The translations under genes and the position numbers were made by a program. 64,000 bases of DNA. It comes from CAUZWH01 sp965224275. Lineage in GTDB: Bacteria; Pseudomonadota; Alphaproteobacteria; SHVV01. The notes below the pieces were generated by a model. That model did no database searches. It was not told the DNA's origin and saw only the letters and a program-made list of their open reading frames with translations. The DNA is taken from positions 1 to 64,000 of the forward strand of contig CBDCYR010000005.1 of the NCBI GenBank assembly GCA_965224275.1. Reading direction: 5' to 3'. Shown piece by piece: positions 15,980 to 24,562 of the stretch (its first letter is position 1; every line of letters begins with the position of its first letter).

Positions 15980-16514
15980 CGATAGTCGGCCATTCGTTGC
16001 GGTTAACATTGCCGTCCTGACGGTTTCGGACACGCGTACGGTCGGGGATGACAAATCCGGCCAAACGCTCGCTGATCGAATCAACGACGCCGGCCATAAT
16101 CTGGCCGCGCGCGTCATTGTTCCCGACGATCGCTCAGCAATCGTCGCCCAGTTGAAGGATTGGATCGCCAATCCCGATATCGATGTCGTCGTCGCGACCG
16201 GCGGTACCGGTGTAACCGGCCGCGATGTGACTCCCGAAGCATTCGCCAGTGTCTACGAAAAGGAAATAGCAGGTTTTGGCGAAGTGTTTCGGATGATCAG
16301 CTACGAGAAGATTGGCACGTCGACAATTCAATCGCGCGCCACCGCCGGTGTGGCGGGCAACACCTATTTGTTCGCTCTACCGGGTTCGCCCGGTGCCTGT
16401 CGTGATGGCTGGGACGGCATATTGCAATGGCAGCTGGACAACCGCTTTCGTCCCTGCAACTTCGTCGAAATCCTCCCTCGCCTGAGCGAAGACCCGGATG
16501 CGCGGCGCAGCTAA
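15969..16514 (+). CDS. moaB: Molybdenum cofactor biosynthesis protein MoaB
   Basis: 181 residues beginning MPIDDSRPFVAVNIAVLTVS. The molybdopterin-binding signature TGGTGVTGRDVTPEA is at about residues 77-91, and FALPGSPGACRDGWDGIL follows near the C-terminus. MoaB/MogA-type proteins adenylylate molybdopterin before metal insertion; short MoaB forms vary in activity. The ATG lies inside the end of slt, so the two are probably translated together although their functions are unrelated. Confidence 0.93.
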   Translation: MPIDDSRPFVAVNIAVLTVSDTRTVGDDKSGQTLADRINDAGHNLAARVIVPDDRSAIVAQLKDWIANPDIDVVVATGGTGVTGRDVTPEAFASVYEKEIAGFGEVFRMISYEKIGTSTIQSRATAGVAGNTYLFALPGSPGACRDGWDGILQWQLDNRFRPCNFVEILPRLSEDPDARRS

Positions 16515-16553
16515 CCACACACCTAGCTAGCGTTGTTCGGTCAGATGGCGCGA

Positions 16554-17156
16554 CTAGCGTGCGCGCAAACTCGCGAGATCCTCACCCGTATCGACATCGC
16601 ACAGCATGTCGCTGTGAGCGATGCGGGCGCGCCCCGCTAGATTTTTGGTCGCATCGGCCAAGGCGTGGGGCGTTGACCAACGCACGCCGTCAAACATCGA
16701 CCTAACGAGTTGCCGCGGCGGTCGGGGGTGTCGCCGCATCCCGACGAGCCAGAATCCGCCGTCCTGCGCCGGCCCAAAAACCACGTCTGCCCGGTCAAGA
16801 GCCCCGAATGCTCTCGCGATATGCATTCGGCGAAGGTTCGGAATATCACTACCAATAAGCACTACGGGACCTGGCGGCAATTGGACGAAGGGCCGCGCCA
16901 TTCGGGCTCCAAGATCTCCTCCGCCTTGGCTAAAACGTGAAAGCTCACGCGGCCAAACGGAGCTGTCGACAAACCGCAACGGCGTGACCGCGATCCAGGT
17001 CTGCCACACCCGGTCATCTCGCACCTGGTGCAAAAGCGAGCGGGTTGTATCGCGATAGAATTTCCACGCGCGCACCACACCGATGTCGCGCGCTAGCCGC
17101 GATTTCACCGCACCGAGCTGCGGCGCTCGCGCGAACACGACGAGATGCTTTTTCAC
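16554..17156 (-). CDS. TIGR04282-type glycosyltransferase (DUF2064, GT-A fold)
   Basis: 200 residues from a GTG at 17156. It has the nucleotide-binding start MKKHLVVFARAPQLGAVKSR, the strand VVLIGSDIPNL with the metal-binding Asp, and FGPAQDGGFWLVGMRR, all diagnostic of the DUF2064/TIGR04282 family. Family members beside TIGR04283 proteins are called arsenosugar biosynthesis glycosyltransferases in some genomes, but the activity is rarely shown. Here the partner gene lies directly upstream at 17168-17857 with 11 bases between them, so the pair forms one operon. Substrate unknown. Confidence 0.87.
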   Translation of the reverse strand: MKKHLVVFARAPQLGAVKSRLARDIGVVRAWKFYRDTTRSLLHQVRDDRVWQTWIAVTPLRFVDSSVWPRELSRFSQGGGDLGARMARPFVQLPPGPVVLIGSDIPNLRRMHIARAFGALDRADVVFGPAQDGGFWLVGMRRHPRPPRQLVRSMFDGVRWSTPHALADATKNLAGRARIAHSDMLCDVDTGEDLASLRAR

Positions 17157-17167
17157 GCCGCTACTGC

Positions 17168-17857
17168 CTAGCGATAAAAGCGAGCCAGCCGCTCCGCCGA
17201 AACCCCGGCAAAAAATAGCGCGACCAGCAGCATGTTCCGGAATCCCTGTCGGACGTAGCCGGATCGGTGATAGCGCTCGCTGGAGGTTGTCGCGACAGCA
17301 TCGAGCATGACAACGCGCCGGCGGCCAATTCTTCTGATGAGATCGACATCCTCCAAGAAAGGAAGTGGATTGTAGCCACCAATATCTTGGTACAGCTGTC
17401 GTTTGACCAGTAATCCTTGGTCTCCGTACGGAAGTCGAAACCACGCGCACCGCCAGGCGACGAGACGCTCAAGGCGCTGAGCGGCACCTGAGCGGTCGTC
17501 CAGAGCTAGCCGAAATGCAGCCACCCGGGTGCTATTGGTCGGCGAATGGATGAACTCGCTTACGATTTGCGGCCAGGTCGGGCTCAATTTCGTATCTGCG
17601 TGCAGGAATAGCAGCCAGGTACCGATGGCGACGCTAGCGCCGCCGTCGAGTTGTCGCCCACGACCTCGCTCGACGCTGATCACCCTGGCGCCGTGGGTTT
17701 CTGCAATCTCGTCTGTAGCGTCGGTAGAGCCGCCATCGGCGACGATTATCTCAACCTGTACCTCGCCATCATTGAACTGCAAGGCTCGCAGCGTTGCACT
17801 CAGATGAGACGCGGCGTTCAGTGTTGGAATTATCACACTCAGGTTAAATTTGGCCAC
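17168..17857 (-). CDS. TIGR04283-type family-2 glycosyltransferase
   Basis: 229 residues with the GT2 layout: LSVIIPTLNAASHLSATLRA at the start, IIVADGGSTDATDEIA, the family's GRGRQLDGGASVAIGTWLLF, the metal-binding HADT, and the acceptor-side FLEDVDLIRRIGRR. A C-terminal hydrophobic stretch (GFRNMLLVALFFAGVSAERL) is usual. It is the standard partner of the DUF2064 protein encoded just downstream. The pair is annotated as arsenosugar biosynthesis in some genomes; the radical SAM enzyme ArsS of that pathway was not found here. Confidence 0.9.
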   Translation of the reverse strand: MAKFNLSVIIPTLNAASHLSATLRALQFNDGEVQVEIIVADGGSTDATDEIAETHGARVISVERGRGRQLDGGASVAIGTWLLFLHADTKLSPTWPQIVSEFIHSPTNSTRVAAFRLALDDRSGAAQRLERLVAWRCAWFRLPYGDQGLLVKRQLYQDIGGYNPLPFLEDVDLIRRIGRRRVVMLDAVATTSSERYHRSGYVRQGFRNMLLVALFFAGVSAERLARFYR

Positions 17858-17909
17858 CGAGAGTCCAATGTTCTTGATTCGTTCTCACGACTCGCATTAT
17901 GCTCAGACG

Positions 17910-19022
17910 ATGCAACCGCCCCACCCATCGGGAGTCCCTGACGCCGTTCGCCGCGGACGCGGCGCATTGTCGAATGCGACCAATCGCTTCGACCGCCAAA
18001 AACGATTGAAGCACGACGAAGATTTTGCCTTCGACGATGGTTGGCAGGATGCCGATGATGCGCTCAAGCCGCTTGAAACCGAGGTCACCGTCGACCGCAC
18101 GCAGTCAATCATCGCCCGCAATGAGTCTCCCGATGTCGGCTTCGATCGGTCGATTAATCCTTACCGTGGTTGTGAGCATGGCTGCATTTATTGCTTCGCG
18201 CGTCCAACCCACGCCTATCTCGGGCTATCCCCCGGCCTTGATTTCGAGACGCGCATATTAGCGAAACCCGATGCGGCTCGCCTGCTTGATCGCGAACTGC
18301 GCCGACCAACCTATCAATGCCGCCCGATTGCATTGGGAACGAATACAGATCCCTATCAACCGGTCGAGCGCAGCTGGCGGGTCACCCGGTCAATATTGGA
18401 AGTGCTCCAGGCATTCAAGCACCCATTCACGATCGTTACGAAATCGGCGCTCGTTGTTCGCGACCTCGACATCATCGCGCCGATGGCTGCCGAACGGCTC
18501 GCAAGAGTGGCGCTTTCTATCACCACCCTCGACCGGCGGCTGGCGCGCAGCATGGAGCCCCGCGCCGCGACACCCACCAAGCGTCTCGAAACGGTTCGCC
18601 GCCTGGTCGACGCAGGCGTACCAACTTCGGTCATGGTCGCGCCACTGATTCCGGCACTCAATGATACCGAGGTGGAGAAGATCTTGCAGGAGGCGGCCAA
18701 GTCAGGGGCCGTCAACGCAAGTTACGTTTTGCTGCGTCTTCCACTCGAAATCAAAGACCTTTTCCACGAGTGGCTGCATCAACATCAACCGCTCAAGGCG
18801 GAGCGTGTCATCGCTCATATCCGTGAAACCCGTGGTGGGCGTGATTACGATTCTACGTTTCGAAAAAGGCAGATCGGAGAAGGGCCCTATGCCGAGCTGT
18901 TGGCAAATCGATTTCGGCTCGCGAGCAGGCGGCTCGGTCTAGATCGTGAGATCACGCAACTAGACACCAACAAGTTCGAGGTTCCCATCGCTACTCAGTC
19001 GCAAATGAGCCTGTTTGACTAG
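17910..19022 (+). CDS. PA0069-family radical SAM protein
   Basis: About 370 residues from the ATG at 17910; the open frame starts at 17850 and overlaps the divergent glycosyltransferase gene. The radical-SAM cysteines are in NPYRGCEHGCIYCFARPTHA (CxxxCxxC), followed by an SplB-like core with LGTNTDPYQPVE, FTIVTKSALVVRDLD and PLIPALNDTEVEKIL. The PA0069/Rv2578c family is widespread and of unknown function; it is distantly similar to spore photoproduct lyase but lacks proof of that activity. It ends with a short QSQMSLFD motif, resembling a clamp-binding QxxLxLF peptide at the extreme C-terminus, which may be chance. Confidence 0.92.
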   Translation: MQPPHPSGVPDAVRRGRGALSNATNRFDRQKRLKHDEDFAFDDGWQDADDALKPLETEVTVDRTQSIIARNESPDVGFDRSINPYRGCEHGCIYCFARPTHAYLGLSPGLDFETRILAKPDAARLLDRELRRPTYQCRPIALGTNTDPYQPVERSWRVTRSILEVLQAFKHPFTIVTKSALVVRDLDIIAPMAAERLARVALSITTLDRRLARSMEPRAATPTKRLETVRRLVDAGVPTSVMVAPLIPALNDTEVEKILQEAAKSGAVNASYVLLRLPLEIKDLFHEWLHQHQPLKAERVIAHIRETRGGRDYDSTFRKRQIGEGPYAELLANRFRLASRRLGLDREITQLDTNKFEVPIATQSQMSLFD

Positions 19023-19918
19023 TGCGCGACGCTGCGTCGTAGCGAGACTGCCGCTTGAACAATGACCGCGGCAACGATCAGCGAGCCGCCCATAGATGTA
19101 GACCAGTCGGGCAATTCATTGACCACGATCGCGACCCACAGCGGGCCCAGGACGAGTTCAATATTCACGATCAGTGAAAGCTCACCCGCCCGAACTCGCT
19201 GCGCTGCGGTTGTATACAACACGTAGCCGGCGCCGACGGCACCGGCGCCCATCAGAAGGCACAGCATCAAATCGTAGTTTGAAATCGCTTCGCCGCCGGC
19301 AAAAACACCGGCGAATGCGCCAGCGACCAATGCGCTGACACACAAGGCCGCAGTCATATCGCGTTGGCGGCCGTGGCGCGCCGTAATCGTGTAGGTCGTA
19401 AAGCCAAGCAGGCCAGCCAGGGCGATTAGATTACCGATCCAACGGCCACCGGCAACACCGCCACTAACGATGATGCCAAGCCCGACGAATGCCGCGCCCA
19501 TGAGAAACCAACTACTCCGCCGCGGTCGCTCGCCGAGCAGTATCCAGGCATTTAGCGTATTGATAAAAGGCAACGCTCCGAACAGCAAAACCGTGTTGGC
19601 AACCGTGGTGTGGAACAACGCCCACACATAACAGGTGCTCCCGAAGGCGAGGCCACAACCGCCGACGACGCCGCGCCAACCGATCGCGCGAAACGCCGGC
19701 ATGGTGTGGCGGCCATGTCTAACGGCGACATAGACGGCCACGACCACAAACACGCCAAGGGAGCGAAAGACGATAACCTGCCAGCCGCTGGCTTCCTCGA
19801 GGAGCCGCGTGAGCAAGCCCACGAAGCTGAAACAAAAGCCGGCGCTCAGCACCATCAGGACGTAGGGCAAATAGCTCGCGCCGCGCGGCGACGCGGTACC
19901 ACGTGTCTCGCCGGTCAC
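19019..19918 (-). CDS. EamA/DMT-family membrane transporter (copy 1 of 3)
   Basis: 299 residues with about ten hydrophobic helices in two EamA halves; the first helix reads VLMVLSAGFCFSFVGLLTRL and the second half begins at the GRWIGNLIALAGLLGFTTYT region. DMT permeases export or import metabolites or drugs; the substrate is not predictable. It is the last of three adjacent related transporter genes on the minus strand; its start overlaps the stop of the preceding copy (ATGA). The stop overlaps the end of the convergent radical SAM gene by 4 bases. Confidence 0.9.
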   Translation of the reverse strand: MTGETRGTASPRGASYLPYVLMVLSAGFCFSFVGLLTRLLEEASGWQVIVFRSLGVFVVVAVYVAVRHGRHTMPAFRAIGWRGVVGGCGLAFGSTCYVWALFHTTVANTVLLFGALPFINTLNAWILLGERPRRSSWFLMGAAFVGLGIIVSGGVAGGRWIGNLIALAGLLGFTTYTITARHGRQRDMTAALCVSALVAGAFAGVFAGGEAISNYDLMLCLLMGAGAVGAGYVLYTTAAQRVRAGELSLIVNIELVLGPLWVAIVVNELPDWSTSMGGSLIVAAVIVQAAVSLRRSVAH

Positions 19919-20796
19919 GCGCCTGCCGGATGCCTAATTGAGATGATCGCCTGCAGCGCAATCGCACCGATAATAACGGCGCCGCCGAGCAGCGTTGCGT
20001 TGCTTGGAACCTCGGTTATCCACAGCCACACCCACAGCGGCGCCAGGATCAACTCGAGATTGGACAATAAACTGAGCTCACCCGCCCGCACGTAGCGAGC
20101 CCCCAGCGTGAACAGCATGAACCCGAAAGAGACCGAGACCACACCAAGCACCAGCGAGACGACGGCATCGTGAAGCGAGATCGCGCCGCCGCCTTCAATC
20201 GCGAAGGCCACGCCGCCGCCGATGATGCCGCCAAGGCACAGCAACGGCATCATGTCGACTTTCCGCCCGGCTCGCAGGGCGAGAACGAGTACGGTGTAGC
20301 CAATGATGCCGATTGCAGCCAGCAGGTTTCCGAACCAGCGTCCGCCGGTCAATCCTCCGTAAACCATAACCACGATGCCGCCGAACGCGACCGCCATGAT
20401 GAGCCAGCTTTCGCGTCGCAGACGCTCGTCAAAAAGCAGCCACGCGAAAAACCCGCTGATGAAAGGGAGCGCGCCGAAGAAAAAAACCGCATTCGCGATC
20501 GTCGTGCTGAACAACGCCCAGATGTAGCAGACCGAGCCGAGCGCTAGGCCCAACGAGCCAACGACCCCGATCCACCCAACATCGATAAAGGCTTGGAAGA
20601 ATCGTCTGCGATGACGCAATGCGAGAACGATCGCGACGGCTATAACAAACCCGGCGGACCGCCAGTAAACCACCTGCCACTCGCTGGCGCTGTCGACCTC
20701 ACGAATCAAGACGCCGGCAAGGCTGAAACACAAAGCACTCCCCAGGACGAGAGCGACACCAACGATACGGTTTGGTTGATCGGTGATCTCTGACAA
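19915..20796 (-). CDS. EamA/DMT-family membrane transporter (copy 2 of 3)
   Basis: 293 residues with about ten transmembrane helices, beginning ALVLGSALCFSLAGVLIREV. It keeps the same landmarks as its neighbours: WQVVYWRSAGF, ALFSTTIANAVFFFGALPF, VYGGLTGGRWFGNLLA and GARYVRAGELSLLSNLELIL. The strong shared spacing suggests tandem duplication and divergence. The ATG at 20796 lies 17 bases after the stop of copy 3, and its own stop overlaps copy 1. Substrate unknown. Confidence 0.9.
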   Translation of the reverse strand: MSEITDQPNRIVGVALVLGSALCFSLAGVLIREVDSASEWQVVYWRSAGFVIAVAIVLALRHRRRFFQAFIDVGWIGVVGSLGLALGSVCYIWALFSTTIANAVFFFGALPFISGFFAWLLFDERLRRESWLIMAVAFGGIVVMVYGGLTGGRWFGNLLAAIGIIGYTVLVLALRAGRKVDMMPLLCLGGIIGGGVAFAIEGGGAISLHDAVVSLVLGVVSVSFGFMLFTLGARYVRAGELSLLSNLELILAPLWVWLWITEVPSNATLLGGAVIIGAIALQAIISIRHPAGA

Positions 20797-20813
20797 GCCG
20801 GCCTCGTCGTGTC

Positions 20814-21701
20814 CTAGATCGCGCGTGGATCACGTGCGGTCATGACAGCCTGACCCAGGATTGCGATAACTACGATCACACCACCGATGAACGTTGTCAG
20901 CAGTGGCACTTCGGCGATAATCAGCCAAACCAAGAGCGGTCCCAGCACGATTTCGACGTTCGACAGAACCCACATCTCGCCCGCGCGAACCGATCGTGCG
21001 CCTTGATTGAACAACGTAAACCCGATTCCCATCGAGCCCGCACCCATCAGAACGCATAGTCCCAGGTCATGCGCGTTGAGTGAAATGTCGGCGTCGACGA
21101 ACAGCCCAATGATCACGGCGCCTAAAGCGCCAAGTACGAATATCGGCCGCGTGTCACCCGTTCGTCCCCGCCGCAATGCAATCGTCAGAACGGCGAATCC
21201 GGAGATCGCGATAATTGCCAAGACATTCCCCAATAAACGGCCCGCCTCCAGACCGCCATAAACCATAACGCCGATGCCAACCAACGCCGATAGCATCGCC
21301 AGCCAAGTGAGACCGCGGACTTCCTCATTTAGAAAAATGCGCGCTAAAAGTGCGGAGAGAAAAGGGAGCGCGCCAAGGATGAAGACCACGTTGGCAATCG
21401 TTGTATGAAATTGAGCCCACACGACGAAGACGATACCGATCGCGAGCCCGGCAGATCCGACGATTCCGAAACGACCGATTTCGCGAAACGCACGTCCCGT
21501 CTCCAGCCGCTTGTGGATGGCAATCGCGACAAAGATCGCCAAGCCAAAGGAAGCAGCTCGATAAAACACGACCTGCCAGATGCCCGCACTTTCGAGTAGG
21601 CGGATCAAAACGCCGGCGGTACTGAAGCAGAAGCCGGATCCCAACAACATCAGGATGCCGAGCCGCCGCTCCGAGCCGCCCATGACTAAGCTTTGGGCCA
21701 T
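20814..21701 (-). CDS. EamA/DMT-family membrane transporter (copy 3 of 3)
   Basis: About 295 residues from the ATG at 21701 (21683 is also possible); the open frame extends to 21872 without membrane character. It has about ten helices, starting GILMLLGSGFCFSTAGVLIR, with QFHTTIANVVFILGALPF, VYGGLEAGRLLGNVLAI and GARSVRAGEMWVLSNVEIVL as in copies 1 and 2. It is first in transcription order. The divergent ferredoxin-like gene begins at 21827, so a shared promoter region lies at 21702-21826. Confidence 0.88.
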   Translation of the reverse strand: MAQSLVMGGSERRLGILMLLGSGFCFSTAGVLIRLLESAGIWQVVFYRAASFGLAIFVAIAIHKRLETGRAFREIGRFGIVGSAGLAIGIVFVVWAQFHTTIANVVFILGALPFLSALLARIFLNEEVRGLTWLAMLSALVGIGVMVYGGLEAGRLLGNVLAIIAISGFAVLTIALRRGRTGDTRPIFVLGALGAVIIGLFVDADISLNAHDLGLCVLMGAGSMGIGFTLFNQGARSVRAGEMWVLSNVEIVLGPLLVWLIIAEVPLLTTFIGGVIVVIAILGQAVMTARDPRAI

Positions 21702-21826
21702 CGGAATTATTAAGATGCGTTGATTATGTTCTTGGAGAAGCGCGTGACTATCGTACAGGGCCGGACTATCGAAAAGCGATCCCCTTTTCTCAACGGCCTG
21801 GTGTAGTAAAGTCGGCCCCTGTTTCA

Positions 21827-22204
21827 ATGTACCGACCGACAAAGCCGCGTGCGCTCGACCAGCCGGCAACAATTCTCATTCGCCCGGCCATCAAAGGTGC
21901 GCGCGCATCCGTCGAACTAATCTGCTGCACCAATCTGCGTCGCGGCGAAGATACTGTGTCGTGCGGTAAACGCGGCGGCCGCGAGGTCGCGCGCGCGTTA
22001 CGCAAGGAGATTCGAGCCCGCGGGCTCGATGCATCCGTCGTTACATCGGGCTGCCTCGGATCATGCAATTCGGGCCCCAATATTCGTGTCGCACCCAGCA
22101 GTTCATGGATATCTGGCGCTAGAGTTGCGGATACCTCCATTATGCTCGACGCATTGGAACGCATCATCGTGGAGCAACAGGTCGTCGATCAGCACGACGG
22201 CTGA
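21827..22204 (+). CDS. Thioredoxin-like [2Fe-2S] ferredoxin
   Basis: 125 residues with a C-terminal thioredoxin-like ferredoxin domain. Cysteines are placed as in the family: VELICCTNLRRGEDTVSCGK, then VVTSGCLGSCNSGPNIRVAP, giving four ligands for a [2Fe-2S] cluster. The first ~30 residues are not conserved, so the true start may be later. These small proteins accept electrons for unknown partners and are also related to the NuoE fold. The gene precedes a cation/proton antiporter by 36 bases on the same strand. Confidence 0.87.
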   Translation: MYRPTKPRALDQPATILIRPAIKGARASVELICCTNLRRGEDTVSCGKRGGREVARALRKEIRARGLDASVVTSGCLGSCNSGPNIRVAPSSSWISGARVADTSIMLDALERIIVEQQVVDQHDG

Positions 22205-22240
22205 GCCTGACCATCAACAACGACGACGCCCTTTCGATCT

Positions 22241-23860
22241 ATGCCTGATTCCGTTGAACTAACCGGCATCGCGTTGGTCGCTGTTGGCGCCCTGATTTGC
22301 GGCATTGTTGTAACCCGCCTCCGCCAACCGGCCGTTATTGGCTACATCTTTGCGGGCGTATTGCTCGGCCCTTCCGGTCTTGCATTCGTTGAGAATCGAG
22401 ATCAGATCGCGGTATTGGCGGAACTCGGCGTTTTGATGCTTCTGTTCCTTATCGGGATGGAGCTCTCCCTACGGGGATTTGCAAGGGTATGGCGGGTCGC
22501 CCTCATGACGACAACGCTGCAAATCGCCATTAGCGTTGGCGTCGTTCTACTGTTGGCCCAGATATTTGGCTGGTCGCTCGCGCTCACCCTATTGATCGGC
22601 TTTGCCGTTTCACTGAGCAGCACCGCCGTTGCTATCAAGATTCTCGAAGACATCAACGAATTACGCACCGACGCCGGGCGCACCACCGTTGGTGTGTTGA
22701 TCGCTCAAGATCTAGCCGTCGTACCGATTCTGCTGATCATCGACGGGCTTGCCGACGACGGTGCAATCGATCTGCTCACGGCTGCCAAGATCTTCGTCGC
22801 GATTGGGTTTCTCGCTCTTTTAATCCGCTTCCTCAGTGGGCGCCGACGAATTCGGCTGCCGTTCTCGCGCGCTATCGGCAGCAATGCCGACCTCACACCG
22901 CTAACCGCCCTCACCTATTGCTTTGCTGCCGCGGCCGTATCGGGCGTCATCGGTCTATCGCCAGCCTATGGCGCCTTTCTGGCCGGCTTGTTGATCGGTA
23001 ACTCCACTGAGCGTGCCGCCGTGCATAGTGCCACCCAACCTATCCAGAGCATCCTGCTGATGGTGTTCTTTCTATCGATCGGTTTGCTCATAGATCTGGC
23101 CTACATCTGGGCAAATCTCGGCACCGTTTTGTCATTGTTGTTTGTGGTCGTTGTACTTAAGTCGGTGATGAACGTAGGGGTGCTCCGTCTCCTCGGCGAG
23201 CCTTGGCAGAGGTCGTTCCTCGCCGGCGTGGTTCTCGCTCAAATCGGCGAATTTTCCTTCGTCATTCTTGCGGCCGGGTCTTCGGTGGGGATCGTCGACA
23301 GCGATGGTTATCGACTTTTCGTCGCGGTCATTGCCCTAAATCTGACGCTCAGCCCGTTGTGGCTCAACGCCGCGAGACGCTTGCATCGGCTGGCCTCAAG
23401 CGGTGTGCCCACGCTTGGCGAATTACTCGAGGAGCTATACGGCCATGAGGCTGCCGTAATAAGCGCAGGATCGTCGCGCGTTGCTACGATCGTGCGACGC
23501 ATCGAGCACACGATTTGGAACTGGTTCCAATCCCATGCGCAACGTCTCCGGGCCTCGACCAATCCTGCCGACACGATCGATCCGCCGTCGCCTACGCGGC
23601 AGCTCCGTCCACCCTCTGCCCGACGCAAAGCTGCACCGCCCGTTTCACCGCAATCGAAAGCGCGGCACCGCAAGGGCAAAAATGCGCCCGGTAAACGGGT
23701 CAAGACGAAGCGCCCGGCGACCGAGAAGCCGGCACCGCAAAAACCCCCTGTTGGTAACACCGCTCAGCCACCGTCGCGGGCCAAGAAAAATCCCGCACCG
23801 GCGAAAAAGGCGAAGCGAACCGCAGCGCGGTCGCGTACAAAGGGAACCAAGCCACGATGA
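22241..23860 (+). CDS. CPA2-family cation/proton antiporter (Kef/YbaL-like) with basic C-terminal tail
   Basis: 539 residues. Residues 1 to about 385 form the Na+/H+ exchanger domain with some 12 helices, including VIGYIFAGVLLGPSGL, ELGVLMLLFLIGMELSL, SLSSTAVAIKILED and VLIAQDLAVVPILLI with the conserved acidic residue. Kef relatives usually continue with a TrkA-N NAD-binding domain; here none is seen. Instead a linker leads to about 75 residues rich in Lys, Arg, Pro and Ala (roughly 465-539), resembling a nucleic-acid or phospholipid-binding tail. It probably exchanges K+ or Na+ for H+. The stop overlaps the rnhB start. Confidence 0.88.
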   Translation: MPDSVELTGIALVAVGALICGIVVTRLRQPAVIGYIFAGVLLGPSGLAFVENRDQIAVLAELGVLMLLFLIGMELSLRGFARVWRVALMTTTLQIAISVGVVLLLAQIFGWSLALTLLIGFAVSLSSTAVAIKILEDINELRTDAGRTTVGVLIAQDLAVVPILLIIDGLADDGAIDLLTAAKIFVAIGFLALLIRFLSGRRRIRLPFSRAIGSNADLTPLTALTYCFAAAAVSGVIGLSPAYGAFLAGLLIGNSTERAAVHSATQPIQSILLMVFFLSIGLLIDLAYIWANLGTVLSLLFVVVVLKSVMNVGVLRLLGEPWQRSFLAGVVLAQIGEFSFVILAAGSSVGIVDSDGYRLFVAVIALNLTLSPLWLNAARRLHRLASSGVPTLGELLEELYGHEAAVISAGSSRVATIVRRIEHTIWNWFQSHAQRLRASTNPADTIDPPSPTRQLRPPSARRKAAPPVSPQSKARHRKGKNAPGKRVKTKRPATEKPAPQKPPVGNTAQPPSRAKKNPAPAKKAKRTAARSRTKGTKPR

Positions 23861-24504
23861 TACCAACCGACGGCCCCACTTACCTATTTGAAAGCCTCGG
23901 CCTCGCACCGGTCGCGGGCGTCGACGAGGTCGGACGTGGCCCGATGGCCGGCCCAGTCGTCGCCGCGGCCGTTATCCTTCGACCAAGTACGATCCCGAGT
24001 GGACTTGCGGACTCCAAAACCCTGACTCCCAAGGTTCGTCAGAAGCTATGCGCCGACTTACGCCTCGGCTCAGACATCGGCGTGGGAGCAGCGAGCGTTC
24101 AAGAGATCGATCGCATCAATATTCTCCAAGCGACATTTCTGGCCATGCAACGCGCGCTCGCAAGATTATCGCAACCACCCCGGTTGGTTTTGATCGACGG
24201 AAGTCAAATGCCCAAGCTGCCCTATCCGCTGCGTTCGGTCATCAAAGGGGATGGACGTTGCCTTTCCATTGCGGCCGCTTCGATCGTCGCCAAAGTCGTC
24301 CGCGATCGCATGATGACACGGCTCGCGGAGCGTTATCCGGCTTATGGCTGGGAACACAATGTTGGCTATTGCACGTTGGAGCATCGTCGTGCATTGCAAA
24401 AGCATGGTGCGACAGTGCACCACCGCCGGTCGTTCCTGCCTGTGCGAAGAGTCCTTGGAGAGACAATCGACGACATGGCTCAACAAGTTAGTTTTACTCT
24501 CTAA
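23857..24504 (+). CDS. rnhB: Ribonuclease HII
   Basis: 215 residues. The catalytic motif VAGVDEVGRGPMAGPVVAAA holds the Asp-Glu-Gly pair, LIDGSQMPKL carries the next aspartate, and SIAAASIVAKVVRDRMM the conserved serine/lysine block; YGWEHNVGYCTLEHRRAL completes the pattern. The enzyme nicks RNA-DNA hybrids and single ribonucleotides in DNA. The start overlaps the antiporter gene by 4 bases (ATGA). rnhA is at 42485. Confidence 0.96.
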   Translation: MIPTDGPTYLFESLGLAPVAGVDEVGRGPMAGPVVAAAVILRPSTIPSGLADSKTLTPKVRQKLCADLRLGSDIGVGAASVQEIDRINILQATFLAMQRALARLSQPPRLVLIDGSQMPKLPYPLRSVIKGDGRCLSIAAASIVAKVVRDRMMTRLAERYPAYGWEHNVGYCTLEHRRALQKHGATVHHRRSFLPVRRVLGETIDDMAQQVSFTL

Positions 24505-24510
24505 ACCTTT

Positions 24511-24549
24511 GAATCTACTAAGATATTGATTTTCTTTTCACCTTGACTC
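24511..24549 (+). promoter_or_regulatory. Two GANTC methylation sites in the ccrM upstream region
   Basis: GAATC at 24511-24515 and GACTC at 24545-24549 lie within 55 bases of the ccrM start in an AT-rich stretch. GANTC is the target of CcrM itself. In Caulobacter crescentus, GANTC sites in the ccrM leader let methylation state time its transcription; the same logic is plausible here but inferred. No convincing CtrA box (TTAA-N7-TTAA) was found. Confidence 0.55.
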
Positions 24550-24562
24550 ATTGTGGCGCGCC

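Noticed and set aside
16554..17857. Arsenosugar biosynthesis locus
   Set aside because: The family names suggest it, but ArsS and ArsM are absent and the nearby radical SAM protein belongs to another family.
22241..23860. Complete KefB/KefC with RCK domain
   Set aside because: The TrkA-N domain is missing; only the exchanger domain and a basic tail are present.
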